From Dehalococcoidia bacterium (GTDB lineage Bacteria; Chloroflexota; Dehalococcoidia; E44-bin15), in NCBI GenBank assembly GCA_030610655.1, contig JAUWRG010000008.1:1-41565 (forward strand): a DNA stretch of 41,565 bases, read 5' to 3'. Below the pieces are notes generated by a model. It was not told the DNA's origin and searched no databases. It saw only the letters and a list, made by a program, of their open reading frames with translations. Made by a program: the position numbers and the translations under genes. This document shows positions 14,641 through 23,129 of this stretch, one piece after another; positions within the stretch are counted from its first letter, which is position 1; every line of letters starts with the position of its first letter.

Positions 14641-15864
14641 CTAGTCTAAAGACCGGGCTGCCACAGATGCCAAGTCCTGGATCTCCACTTGTGTCGTCTT
14701 CCCATCGCCGCTTTTCTGGGCACACTTCAGGTGTATCTGGCACTTGGGGCAGGCGGTCACCATCACATCAGCTTTAGTAGCCCCTGCCTGGGCGAGACGT
14801 TGCCCCTGTATCTGTCGGTTTACCGCACCACAGTGCACCCAGGGGCTCGCCCCGCAGCAGAGCGCTTTCTCCCGGTTTTGCTCCATCTCCACTAGTTCCA
14901 GACCCGCTACTGCAGCCAGGATTTGTCGAGGCTCATCGAATATCCTCGAGCATCTTCCCAAAGTACAGGGGTCGTGATAGGTGGCCCTTTTCTCAAGCAT
15001 GCCCAGTCTAAGCTCACCGCTTCGCAGCAAAGGCGCTATTACCTCTGTCAGATGCACAACCTCAATTCCGGTACTCCCCAGTATCTTGGGGTAATCAACC
15101 TTTAGCGTATAGTGGCATTCAGGACAGTTTGTGATTATCTTTCCTACACCGTGGCGAGCGAATTCCTCCATGTTAGCTCGTGCCAGAGCCAGGAACCCCT
15201 CTCTGTCCCCCTGGAGCAGCAGGTCTCTGCCGCAGCAGCGCTCATTGGCGAGGATGTTGAACGGTATGTGAGCACGGTTCAACAGCCTGAGCGCTCCCTT
15301 TACCCCATCGAGTGTGTCGACCCCCAGGTCGCTGAACAGAACATCGAAATATGGGGCACAGCCCACAAAGAATATCGTGTCACACTGCTCGGCTAGTTCA
15401 ACGTCCTGAGGCAGCCAGCCCAGCCGGTCCTGGTGCAGGTCGCCACGGGCCATCATGTGCATCACCGCCTGAAGCGCCCCGCCGTGGGTGCACTGCAACT
15501 GGGCCCCTTCCTCGAGTGCCTCAAATCTCAGGGCATGGATAAACTCGGGGAACCTCACGCGGTAGTTGCAGCGTTCGGTACACATGTAGCAACTGATGCA
15601 GGACCAGATCGTATCGTCTTGCGGTATGTTTCTGTTCTGTCCCAGCCTTCTCTGCGCTATAAGACGGGGGTTAAAATCCGGGTCGTGCTGGGCAACCGGA
15701 CACACCACGGTGCACTTGCCGCAGTCAAGACAGAGGTTTATCCTGGTATCGCTTATTTCTCGTTCCGTATCGAACAACCTGTAGTTACATCCTCTCTCTC
15801 CATGAATGGTCATTCTATCTTGTACATGAGTGGCTTGGCTGAGCCAGTCGCCGCTATGCTCCAC
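14641..15864 (-). CDS. HdrC-HdrB fusion (HdrD-like) iron-sulfur protein
   Basis: The GTG at 15864 overlaps the end of the MvhD gene by 11 bases. Residues about 40-110 form an HdrC-like double [4Fe-4S] ferredoxin (CLDCGKCTVVCPVAQHD; CISCYMCTERCNYR). The rest is an HdrB-like part with two CCG domains. Its cysteine motifs include FFVGCAPYF, NERCCGRDLLL, NCPECHYTL, HDPCTLGRCSRI, ALCCGASPWVHCG and TACPKCQIHL. In HdrB such CCG domains hold non-cubane [4Fe-4S] clusters that split the heterodisulfide; here the substrate is unknown because no coenzyme M/B pathway is seen. At 407 residues it is complete. It is separated by 12 bases from the HdrA-MvhD gene that follows. Confidence 0.85.
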   Translation of the reverse strand: MEHSGDWLSQATHVQDRMTIHGERGCNYRLFDTEREISDTRINLCLDCGKCTVVCPVAQHDPDFNPRLIAQRRLGQNRNIPQDDTIWSCISCYMCTERCNYRVRFPEFIHALRFEALEEGAQLQCTHGGALQAVMHMMARGDLHQDRLGWLPQDVELAEQCDTIFFVGCAPYFDVLFSDLGVDTLDGVKGALRLLNRAHIPFNILANERCCGRDLLLQGDREGFLALARANMEEFARHGVGKIITNCPECHYTLKVDYPKILGSTGIEVVHLTEVIAPLLRSGELRLGMLEKRATYHDPCTLGRCSRIFDEPRQILAAVAGLELVEMEQNREKALCCGASPWVHCGAVNRQIQGQRLAQAGATKADVMVTACPKCQIHLKCAQKSGDGKTTQVEIQDLASVAARSLD

Positions 15865-16267
15865 CGGGAACGGCAGACCGCATCTGCCCGATCTCTGCGA
15901 TAAAGCTCGTTACCCGTCCTACAAAGTGGGAGCCATCGCCGCGTGGCACATGGGTGAGGACCAGTCTCTCTTCTTTCAGCCCCAGTAGCCTCATTAGCTT
16001 CCGCGCCTTCTCGCACTCCTGCGTTATAAGTGCAGGATCGGTGTCAAACTGGCATTTCCCTGGTTCACACCCCAGAAGCATCACTCCGTCCGCTCCCAGT
16101 TCAAAAGCCTTGAGTATCAAGCCTTGATGCAACCGAGAGAGGCAGCTAACTCTGACAACTTTCACCGATGCTGGGTAGGAGAGCCCTGCCTGCGCTACCG
16201 CCTCGACACTGCTCAGGCCATCCCAGTTGCAGGCAAACACAACTACATTTGCCTCTGACTTACTCAT
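15854..16267 (-). CDS. MvhD/FrhD-type hydrogenase iron-sulfur subunit
   Basis: This 137-residue protein is a free-standing MvhD: VVVFACNWDGLSSVEAVA near the start, VRVSCLSRLHQGLILKAFEL, LLGCEPGKCQFDTD, and TSFIAEIGQM near the end. The cysteines in these motifs bind a [2Fe-2S] cluster that transfers electrons between an electron donor and HdrA. Its ATG overlaps the stop of the large flavoprotein gene (ATGA), so the two are translationally coupled. A second MvhD domain is fused to the HdrA encoded at 12178, so the operon encodes two, each possibly dedicated to one HdrA-like partner. No hydrogenase gene is nearby, so the donor is likely not H2. Confidence 0.85.
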   Translation of the reverse strand: MSKSEANVVVFACNWDGLSSVEAVAQAGLSYPASVKVVRVSCLSRLHQGLILKAFELGADGVMLLGCEPGKCQFDTDPALITQECEKARKLMRLLGLKEERLVLTHVPRGDGSHFVGRVTSFIAEIGQMRSAVPGGA

Positions 16268-19200
16268 GAAACCTCAACCATAATGGGCGCTCTCCCCAAC
16301 AAAGCTTCCAGCGTGGCTATTATCTGTTGGTTACTTTGAGTAGCCTGAGTTATGGCACCTGTTGGACAGTGGGCAATGCATGCCCCACAACCGAGACATA
16401 GTGCCTGGTCAACATAGGCGCAGGCTATGCCACCGCCGCGTTCTTTCATCTCTATGTAAGGGCAAATGGCAGCGCAGTCGCCGCAGCCGCGGCACAGTTT
16501 GCTATTAATGGTCACCGCATTAGCGCGCGGGCTAACCACGCCTTGGCCAATATAGGCTGAGGCCCTGGCAGCAACCGCTGCCCCCTTCAGCACCTGTTCC
16601 TCAGGCAGATCCTCTGCATCAGTCGATATGATGAATATGCCAGCCGTTTCTTTCATGGCGGAACTTTTAAGGGCAGCAGTATCTCCCCCGTTAGGTGCAT
16701 CCGAGCACCTCCTGTGGGCAAGGATGCGACCGAGCAGGTTCTCTCTGGGGATAACACCGTCACCGGCTGGCATTTCCCCGGTTAGCTGTCCAATGTCCAG
16801 TATCACCGCACCGGCCCCACTCCGGCTAGTCTGTGACTGGTACTTCACCACCACCTCATAGCTCCCCGGCGAGCCATCCAAATCCAAGACCTGGGGCCAT
16901 TGCCTAACAAGTATACCTTGCTCCTCGAGCTCTTTCAGCAGGGTATCCCTTCTGCGTACATATTCGAGGCTATGTTGCTCTGTGGCACTGTCCGATTCGG
17001 GACCAGAAATAACTTCTACTGAATAGCCCTGGTCTGCCAGGTTTCTCGCTGCAGCCAGACCACAAAGCCCTGCGCCCAATACGAGCACGCCTTCGGCCAC
17101 GGGACGCTCCTCGCTTGCTGCTGCCAAGGACCCCCTGGCCCGGGCGACCCCTGACGAGATTATGCCTATCGCCTTGCGTGTGGCCCCTACTGGGTCGTCC
17201 TGGTGAACCCAAGCGCATTGCTCACGGATATTTACGAACTCTATGTTCCTGTCATAGCCCAAGGGGAGGCCACGGCTGAGGTTCTGCTGGCACATCACCC
17301 GCCTGTCGGTGCAGCTAAAGCATATCTGCTCCAGGCCACAGCATCGGCAGGCAGCGAGCACCACCTTGTCAAGGTCCCACTCTGCAGCCTGGGCCACAAT
17401 CATACTTGCTCCTTCTTCGTTACATGCCTGTGATATCTCCAGAACATTGCAAACGCCAGGAAGCTGTAGCACTTCATTGGTCACCTGATTGCAATCTATC
17501 ACCGAGCTTATGCTACCACCGCAGCGGCATAGGACCACGCCGACGCGGGTCTCCCCAAGACTGGCTGGCTCTGCTTCCTCGCGCGTTTGTTCCAAATAGA
17601 CATCTGGAACGCCTGCGATATCTGTCTCCTTTGGGCGTGGTAACTCTCTCGACTTGAGCTCAATGGCGGCCTTAAGCGCAATGGCTGAAGCCCTAGTAAG
17701 CTCGCCTTCCCCTGTATCCACTTTATAGATGCCCGGTCTTGTGAACTGCAAAGGGGCACTTTGGGCAATTTCACGCCTTCGTATATAACTGTTTGTCCCA
17801 TTGTCGTCGGTAGTGAAATCAATTACGATCTCGGCAGGTATCCCTACTTGGCAGACACTGTCCTTGTGGAATACGGCGTTCAGTTCGCATACCCGTTCGC
17901 ATTCCATGCATTCGCTGCACAGGGCGCAGTTGATACAACGCCCGGCCTCGCGCTCTACCACTTCCCCAGGGAGCCCCAGATTTGTTTCCTCAAAGTTACC
18001 CATCCTTCTGGAAATGGGGATTGCATGCATGCGGGCTCGCTTGTAATAAGAAACATCCCTTTCTCTTATATCAACCTCTACCACCTGAGGTTTCTCCCGA
18101 CTGCGACCCCTCCTCAGATCGCGTCCCCTCAGGTACCGGTCTATCGACTCTGCGGCGCGCAAGCCAGCGGCCACAGCATCTACAACATTGTTGGATCCGG
18201 TGATGCAATCGCCGCCAGCAAAAATACCGGGTATTCCGGTCTCAAGGGTTAGAGTATCCACTTTTATGGTGTCGTTATCGCTATCGACATCAAGCCACCT
18301 CATATTTAACAGGGACGTGTTGGGCTGCTGTCCTATGGCCACTACCACATGGTCAGCGTCAATCACGAACTCAATTCCTGGTATTGGCTCAGCCCTGCGG
18401 CGGCCATCGGCTTCCATCTCACCCATTACCATACGCTGGCACCGTATACCAGCTACCTTGTTCCCGTCACCGAGGATCTCCACCGGAGCTGTCAGGTATT
18501 CTATAGAAATGCCTTCCCTGATGGCATCCTCTACTTCTTCTCTCACCGCAGTCATTTCCTCCGCTGTGCGGCGATAGATTATTCGCACCTGTCCCTTGCT
18601 CCGTCTGTTTGCTGCCCTAGCCGAATCCACAGCGCTATTGCCACCGCCAATGACCACGATATTGGAGCCTACGAAGGCACCCACTTTCATATTCAGTGCA
18701 AACAACAGCGACATGCCATCCACTACGCCTTCTAGGTCTTCACCTGGGATGTTCAGTTTGTTGCTTCGGTGAGCACCTATAGCCAGGAAGAAGGCTCGAT
18801 ACCTTCGCTCTCTTAGATCGGATATCGTTACGTCACGGCCTACTGTCACCCCTGTCTTTATATCCACTCCCAGGGCCTTGATTGCTTCAACTTCTCTATA
18901 GCGTACCTCCCAAGGGAGGCGGAATCTGGGAATGCCCGTGGCCAACATCCCACCAACTACCGCGTGTGATTCGAATATAGTGGGGCTATAGCCGCGGCGC
19001 GCCAGCTCCCATGCGGCGGTAAGGCCAGCAGGTCCGCTCCCAATAATGGCTATTTTTTCTCGCCTGTACCCAGCAGCGGCCTTGCGCTTGTAGTTGATGC
19101 CGCCGGGGGCGTTATCCGCAGCATAACGATGCAGGGCATGGATGAATACAGGGCTGTCAACTTCGCCTCGCTTGCAATTGTCCTCGCACGGATGCGTGCA

Positions 19201-19794
19201 AATGCGGCCGAGCACTCCGGCCAGAGGTGCTGCCTCATTTATCAGTCTCAGGGCCTCATCCACTTTACCCTTAGATAGCAGCGAGACAAACCCCTGGACG
19301 TTGATACCGAGGGGACACGCTGCGCGGCAGGGAGCAACCCCCTTCTTCTCTATGTAATACGCTGAAGGTACTGTCTTGGCACCCAAAACAGGGGCGTGGA
19401 TGGCACTGTGGGACACCCTCCGACCGTCGAACAGTAAGGGCACCTGTACCGAGCATGCTTCCTCGCAGCGGCCGCAGCCGGTGCACAGGTCCTCTCGAAC
19501 GTAGCGAGGGTATTTTGTTGCCCTTATGGTGAACCTCCCCTGCTTACCCTCTATGGCCATAACTTCGGAGTTGGTGTATAGGGTAACCAGTGGATGGCTC
19601 GCTGCTCGAAGGAACAGTGGCCAGATGCCAAGCAACTCCTCAGAAGAAGTGACTGCGGCACCCTCAGTAATATCCACTAAGCTCAGTGCCGCGGACGGTG
19701 TGATTAGCTTGACCTCCACGCCCAACTCAGCCAGGGTGAGAGCGGCCTGTGCCGCACCCGCACTGCTGCCAATAACAGCAACCCCCCTAGTCAT
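16264..19794 (-). CDS. Giant HdrA/GltD-like iron-sulfur flavoprotein
   Basis: The ATG at 19794 (GAGGG upstream) overlaps korC by eight bases; about 1,176 residues. Positions are approximate. A degenerate FAD fold (GVAVIGSSAGAAQAAL, 7-25) leads to a [4Fe-4S] site (CTGCGRCEEAC, 104). Next is a GltD/dihydropyrimidine-dehydrogenase-type Fe-S helical domain (150-235: CRAACPLGINVQGF; CTHPCEDNC). A GltD FAD fold (IAIIGSGPAGLTAAWELARR, 250) and NAD(P)H fold (IVVIGGGNSAVDSARAA, 380) follow, ending at FAGGDCITGS. After a Cys cluster (CINCALCSEC, 620) comes an HdrA N-domain copy (RVGVVLCRCGGSI, 750). Another Rossmann fold (VLVLGAGLCGLAAA, 905) and two C-terminal [4Fe-4S] motifs (CRGCGDCAAICP; CLGCGACIAHCP) end it. 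It probably links NAD(P)H and ferredoxin to the Hdr subunits. Confidence 0.85.
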   Translation of the reverse strand: MTRGVAVIGSSAGAAQAALTLAELGVEVKLITPSAALSLVDITEGAAVTSSEELLGIWPLFLRAASHPLVTLYTNSEVMAIEGKQGRFTIRATKYPRYVREDLCTGCGRCEEACSVQVPLLFDGRRVSHSAIHAPVLGAKTVPSAYYIEKKGVAPCRAACPLGINVQGFVSLLSKGKVDEALRLINEAAPLAGVLGRICTHPCEDNCKRGEVDSPVFIHALHRYAADNAPGGINYKRKAAAGYRREKIAIIGSGPAGLTAAWELARRGYSPTIFESHAVVGGMLATGIPRFRLPWEVRYREVEAIKALGVDIKTGVTVGRDVTISDLRERRYRAFFLAIGAHRSNKLNIPGEDLEGVVDGMSLLFALNMKVGAFVGSNIVVIGGGNSAVDSARAANRRSKGQVRIIYRRTAEEMTAVREEVEDAIREGISIEYLTAPVEILGDGNKVAGIRCQRMVMGEMEADGRRRAEPIPGIEFVIDADHVVVAIGQQPNTSLLNMRWLDVDSDNDTIKVDTLTLETGIPGIFAGGDCITGSNNVVDAVAAGLRAAESIDRYLRGRDLRRGRSREKPQVVEVDIRERDVSYYKRARMHAIPISRRMGNFEETNLGLPGEVVEREAGRCINCALCSECMECERVCELNAVFHKDSVCQVGIPAEIVIDFTTDDNGTNSYIRRREIAQSAPLQFTRPGIYKVDTGEGELTRASAIALKAAIELKSRELPRPKETDIAGVPDVYLEQTREEAEPASLGETRVGVVLCRCGGSISSVIDCNQVTNEVLQLPGVCNVLEISQACNEEGASMIVAQAAEWDLDKVVLAACRCCGLEQICFSCTDRRVMCQQNLSRGLPLGYDRNIEFVNIREQCAWVHQDDPVGATRKAIGIISSGVARARGSLAAASEERPVAEGVLVLGAGLCGLAAARNLADQGYSVEVISGPESDSATEQHSLEYVRRRDTLLKELEEQGILVRQWPQVLDLDGSPGSYEVVVKYQSQTSRSGAGAVILDIGQLTGEMPAGDGVIPRENLLGRILAHRRCSDAPNGGDTAALKSSAMKETAGIFIISTDAEDLPEEQVLKGAAVAARASAYIGQGVVSPRANAVTINSKLCRGCGDCAAICPYIEMKERGGGIACAYVDQALCLGCGACIAHCPTGAITQATQSNQQIIATLEALLGRAPIMVEVS

Positions 19795-20350
19795 TTGCAC
19801 CCTCACTTCGCCTTCTGTGCTCTAACCCATAGTTGTAGCCCAACTCGAAAGCCTTAGCATTGAACTCCTCCGTTCCCTTGGGTACAGATGTCAGAACGGA
19901 CTTCTTGAGGGACTCGGGGGAAACCACTTCGCTAACCGCTGCTAGAAAGCCAAGCATGATGATATTAGCCACCACTACCCTCCCCATGTCCCGCGCCATG
20001 CGGGTAGCTGGTATGGAGAAGGGTGACGGGTTTTGCGATGGGTCGGGTTTTACCAAATCTGGGTCTATTATCACCAGTGTCTCTGCAGGGAGATTGTGCC
20101 CGTGCTTACTGTAGGCCTCCTGCGATAGGATGATAAGTACATTTGGGTTCTGCACATACGGATAGTCTATGGGTTCGTCGGAAATGACTACCTCCGACAT
20201 GCATGAGCCACCGCGGGCCTCTGGCCCGTAGCTTTGGGTGAGGGTGGCGAAACCCCCTCCATATATGGAGGCAGCTTGACCCAGTATCTGCCCTGATAAT
20301 ATGACCCCCTGTCCACCAAATCCAGCTATTCTTATTCCCTTTATACTCAA
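19787..20350 (-). CDS. korC: 2-oxoacid:ferredoxin oxidoreductase gamma subunit
   Basis: This 187-residue protein has IRIAGFGGQGVILSGQILGQ at its start and LTQSYGPEARGGSCMSEVV, the standard gamma-subunit motifs of 2-oxoacid:ferredoxin oxidoreductases (glycine loop; S-Y-GPE-RGG). The start is TTG at 20350 with GGTGAAAGAG just upstream; no ATG fits. In these enzymes the gamma domain helps bind coenzyme A and completes the alpha2-beta2-gamma2-delta2 assembly. The gene lies 53 bases after korB and overlaps the start of the giant flavoprotein gene, tying the oxidoreductase to the Hdr block in one transcript. Confidence 0.88.
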   Translation of the reverse strand: MSIKGIRIAGFGGQGVILSGQILGQAASIYGGGFATLTQSYGPEARGGSCMSEVVISDEPIDYPYVQNPNVLIILSQEAYSKHGHNLPAETLVIIDPDLVKPDPSQNPSPFSIPATRMARDMGRVVVANIIMLGFLAAVSEVVSPESLKKSVLTSVPKGTEEFNAKAFELGYNYGLEHRRRSEGAND

Positions 20351-20403
20351 ACTCTTTCACCCCATCTACTGCCCTAGTAGAGCCAAACACATTCGGCTGC
20401 CTA

Positions 20404-21249
20404 TTAGTTTTCCTTCCCGCTTACTCTGTCAAGCAATTGCTCATATTGATCCCAGAATGTCGGGCGCTCTATGTCGACAAACTTACCCACGACAATAGGT
20501 CCGTCGAAAGTTATGTCTAGATCCTTGGGATCGGCTCCATCTCGAACTATGCTTCTTTTCTGATATTCATGCATTGTCTCCAACCCCTGTGGCTGCTTGT
20601 TCATGCGTCCGTACAACGTCGGGCAGGGGCTTATCACTTCTATGAAGCTGAATCCCGGTTTGACCATCGCCTCGGCGATGGACCTCTCCAGTTGGCGCGC
20701 GTGTAGCACTGTCCAGCGGGCAACATATGTGGCGCCGCTGGCAGCCACAAGGTAGGGCACGTTAAAGGGATTCTCGATGTTGCCGTAAGGCGAGGTGGTG
20801 CTGCGGGCGTCGACAGGCGTGGTAGGCCCCAGTTGTCCACCAGTCATGCCATAGTTGAAATTGTTTATGCAGATGACGGTCATATCCATATTACGCCGTG
20901 CCGCATGGATGAGGTGGTTGCCTCCTATGGCTACAAGATCGCCGTCTCCTGAAAAGACCACCACGTTCAACTCGGGGTTTCCCAGCTTCAGGCCGATGGC
21001 GAAGGGAAGGGCCCGACCATGTGTGGTGTGAAATGAGTCCAACCTAAGATAGCCTGCCGCCCTTCCAGCGCAGCCAATTCCCGAGACGACCGCAATCTTA
21101 TCTGGGTCGAGACCAGCGCGGTGGATAGCCTTGATAAAACATCTCATTGCTGGCCCTATGCCACACCCAGCACACCAGATATGCGGCATTCTGTCCAATC
21201 TGAGGAAGCTGTTTATGATGTTTTGTTCTACACTTACGTTACTTGTCAT
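20404..21249 (-). CDS. korB: 2-oxoacid:ferredoxin oxidoreductase beta subunit (TPP-binding)
   Basis: This 281-residue subunit binds thiamine diphosphate. WCAGCGIGPAMRCF near residues 25-38 supplies cluster or TPP contacts. GDGDLVAIGGNHLIHAARRN (from residue 101) through NNFNYGMTGGQ is the GDG...N TPP-Mg motif, and the GMTGGQ.SPTTP-type loop is intact. It is the Kor type rather than the larger pyruvate type, so 2-oxoglutarate is a good guess, but 2-oxoacid specificity cannot be read safely. The ATG overlaps the korA stop (ATGA). Overlap with korA and short spacing to korC indicate a stable operon. Confidence 0.88.
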   Translation of the reverse strand: MTSNVSVEQNIINSFLRLDRMPHIWCAGCGIGPAMRCFIKAIHRAGLDPDKIAVVSGIGCAGRAAGYLRLDSFHTTHGRALPFAIGLKLGNPELNVVVFSGDGDLVAIGGNHLIHAARRNMDMTVICINNFNYGMTGGQLGPTTPVDARSTTSPYGNIENPFNVPYLVAASGATYVARWTVLHARQLERSIAEAMVKPGFSFIEVISPCPTLYGRMNKQPQGLETMHEYQKRSIVRDGADPKDLDITFDGPIVVGKFVDIERPTFWDQYEQLLDRVSGKEN

Positions 21250-22397
21250 TGCACTACTTCCTTAATAGCTTTCAGTATGGTCTCGGGAAGGTGCACACTT
21301 CCACCCATGTGCGGCACGAGCAACGTAGTGGCCCTTCCTGCAGCGCACCTTTCTACCTCCAACACAATCTGACCGTAGTTTAGCTCGGGGACAACGAAAG
21401 CCTTGACCCGTTGCGCCAGTTCCATGATGCGTTCCTCGGCGAATGGCCACACTGTTATCAGCCGCAGCAGACCTGCGCGAATCCCACTATCCCTTGCCTG
21501 CTGTACCGCCAGTCGGGCGATGCGGGCGGTTATTCCATAGGCGCAGACCACAACCTCTGCGTCCTCTACATCGACCTCGTCATATCTTATTATGTCTCTC
21601 CTGTTGAGCCTGATTTTGTCCACCAAACGCCGCACCAGCTTGTCTTGGGCTTCAGCAGTCATTACCGGGTATCCCTTCTCATCGTGGGTAAGCCCGGTAA
21701 CGTGGAAGCGGTAGCCCTCGCCAGCTATGGCCATTGGCGGTACCAAATCCCCGTCCGCTTTGTAAGGTAGGTATTGCTCCGGCGCTACGGTAGGCCGTCG
21801 TCGATTTGAGAGTTCATCAGGTGATATACTTGGTATCACTACCTTCTCGCTCATATGCCCCACCACCTCGTCGGCCATCACCAGCACAGGAACACGGTAT
21901 ATCTCCGACAGGTTAAACGCCGTAATAGTAAGGTCGAATATCTCCTGAGGAGAGCTAGGCACCAGCGCGATAATTTCATAGCTGCCATGTGAGCCCCACC
22001 GTGCCTGCATCATGTCTGCATGAGCGGGTAGTGTGGGCAAACCAGTGGATGGACCGGCCCGCTGTATATTGACCACAACGCAGGGCGTTTCCAGCATCAC
22101 TCCCAAACCCAGGTTCTCCATCATTAGACTGAATCCCGGCCCAGAGGTCGCCGTCATCGCCTTCATCCCTGCCCAGGACGCGCCCAGTATGGCACTCATA
22201 GATGCTATCTCGTCCTCCATCTGGATATATATACCCCCCACGTGCGGAAGCCGCTCACTCATCCTCTCGGCCACCTCGGTGGCTGGGGTGATGGGATAGC
22301 CGGCGAAGAAGCGGCAACCTGCGCTGATGGCCCCCTCGGCGCAGGCCACATCACCGTTCATGAAAAACGTTCCACAGAGCACTCCGTCTTCAGACAT
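21246..22397 (-). CDS. korA: 2-oxoacid:ferredoxin oxidoreductase alpha subunit
   Basis: The 383-residue alpha subunit shows the pyrimidine-binding domain of the KorA/VorB family: CRFFAGYPITPATEVAERMS at about residues 28-47, QMEDEIASMSAILGASWAG, and TATSGPGFSLMMENLGLGVM. These are followed by VVNIQRAGPSTGLPT and the C-terminal domain. YPITP and TSGPG are the diagnostic motifs. It oxidatively decarboxylates a 2-oxoacid with CoA, reducing ferredoxin, or runs in reverse to fix CO2 in reductive carbon metabolism. The start ATG follows the ferredoxin gene by 11 bases. Length is normal. Confidence 0.88.
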   Translation of the reverse strand: MSEDGVLCGTFFMNGDVACAEGAISAGCRFFAGYPITPATEVAERMSERLPHVGGIYIQMEDEIASMSAILGASWAGMKAMTATSGPGFSLMMENLGLGVMLETPCVVVNIQRAGPSTGLPTLPAHADMMQARWGSHGSYEIIALVPSSPQEIFDLTITAFNLSEIYRVPVLVMADEVVGHMSEKVVIPSISPDELSNRRRPTVAPEQYLPYKADGDLVPPMAIAGEGYRFHVTGLTHDEKGYPVMTAEAQDKLVRRLVDKIRLNRRDIIRYDEVDVEDAEVVVCAYGITARIARLAVQQARDSGIRAGLLRLITVWPFAEERIMELAQRVKAFVVPELNYGQIVLEVERCAAGRATTLLVPHMGGSVHLPETILKAIKEVVQ

Positions 22398-22408
22398 ACA
22401 AACTCCCG

Positions 22409-22675
22409 TCAGCTCTCGTTATCGCTTGGTTCCAGGTAGATGGCGAATTCCGGACAAAGCATCTCACACAAGCCACAGCCCAGGCACTTACTCTCGTCTG
22501 CTACTATAGCGAGGGTATAGCCCTTGGAGTTCAACTCTTCACTCATCTCGAGCACTGCCCTGGGGCAGAATTCCACGCAGTAGCCGCACCCCTTGCATCT
22601 ATCCTTGTCGATCAGCACTTTGGCCGGCTTGGTAGCCTTTTCCGCCTGATCGAATGGTGTTCTCCATAACTTCAT
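22409..22675 (-). CDS. korD: Ferredoxin-like delta subunit of the 2-oxoacid oxidoreductase
   Basis: The ATG at 22675 is chosen because AAGGGA sits six bases upstream; an in-frame GTG lies at 22690. The 88-residue protein has two [4Fe-4S] motifs: CKGCGYCVEFCP (Cys 27, 30, 33, 37) and CLGCGLCEMLCP near residues 66-77. It is the electron-accepting delta subunit, first in the order delta-alpha-beta-gamma, which is common in methanogen and Dehalococcoidia-type kor operons. It opens the roughly 10.5 kb kor-hdr transcription unit; a promoter lies at 22848-22877. Confidence 0.85.
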   Translation of the reverse strand: MKLWRTPFDQAEKATKPAKVLIDKDRCKGCGYCVEFCPRAVLEMSEELNSKGYTLAIVADESKCLGCGLCEMLCPEFAIYLEPSDNES

Positions 22676-22847
22676 ATCAGTTCCCTTCACACTTGCATAT
22701 TGCAGTTATATCCCATTCACGAATGTTCCCCACCCAACACCACCCCCTCTTATCGGTTGAGATCTCATCTGCCTGGTTTCCGAATGATGCACCCATTCCC
22801 ACAACGAAGGCTATCTACCATTACCGAAAAGAGACCTCCGAGCTTAT

Positions 22848-22877
22848 ATCTTACACTCCTATCACCGTAGCAGTCAA
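22848..22877 (-). promoter_or_regulatory. Probable promoter of the kor-hdr operon
   Basis: On the minus strand TTGACT (22872-22877) is followed by 18 bases and TAAGAT (22848-22853). A leader of about 165 bases would precede korD, containing a G-rich stretch (GAGGGGGTGGTGTTGGGTGG). I see no known riboswitch or other coding sequence in that leader. Confidence 0.45.
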
Positions 22878-22901
22878 ATCAACTTAGAAGACCAATATTT
22901 C

Positions 22902-22961
22902 TTAAAGGAACTCTTGCTTCAGCCAAACCTGGGCTGACGGGCTTTCCGTCACTCGCTCCAT
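22902..22961 (-). pseudogene. DUF2851 start stub (right copy)
   Basis: Downstream of DUF488 and its palindrome, GCTCCAT on the plus strand gives a minus-strand ATG (22959-22961) reading MERVTESPSAQVWLKQEFL and then TAA. The first residues match the intact DUF2851 start at 11870 ([13 protein letters not shown]). The similarity continues upstream through the shared palindrome and DUF488 tail. The rest of DUF2851 is absent, replaced by the kor operon promoter region. Confidence 0.65.
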
Positions 22962-22974
22962 ACAGACCATCCTT

Positions 22975-22988
22975 ACACGATTGCATGT
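22975..22988. promoter_or_regulatory. Degenerate ACACG-N4-CATGT palindrome (right copy)
   Basis: ACACGATTGCATGT corresponds base for base to ACACGATTGCGTGT at 11884, with one substitution that breaks the right arm. It lies between DUF488 and the DUF2851 stub. The decay of this copy fits the loss of the gene it preceded. Confidence 0.5.
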
Positions 22989-23129
22989 AGCCCTACACAA
23001 AAAATGAAGCCTTGTCTTTCAACCATTCCCATCAACCTGACCTCATGGCACCCACACCCTCTTTTCATCGATGACATGAGCGACTTTGAATCCATCCCGT
23101 CCCAACTCCTGGCCAATAAACCTTCTATG

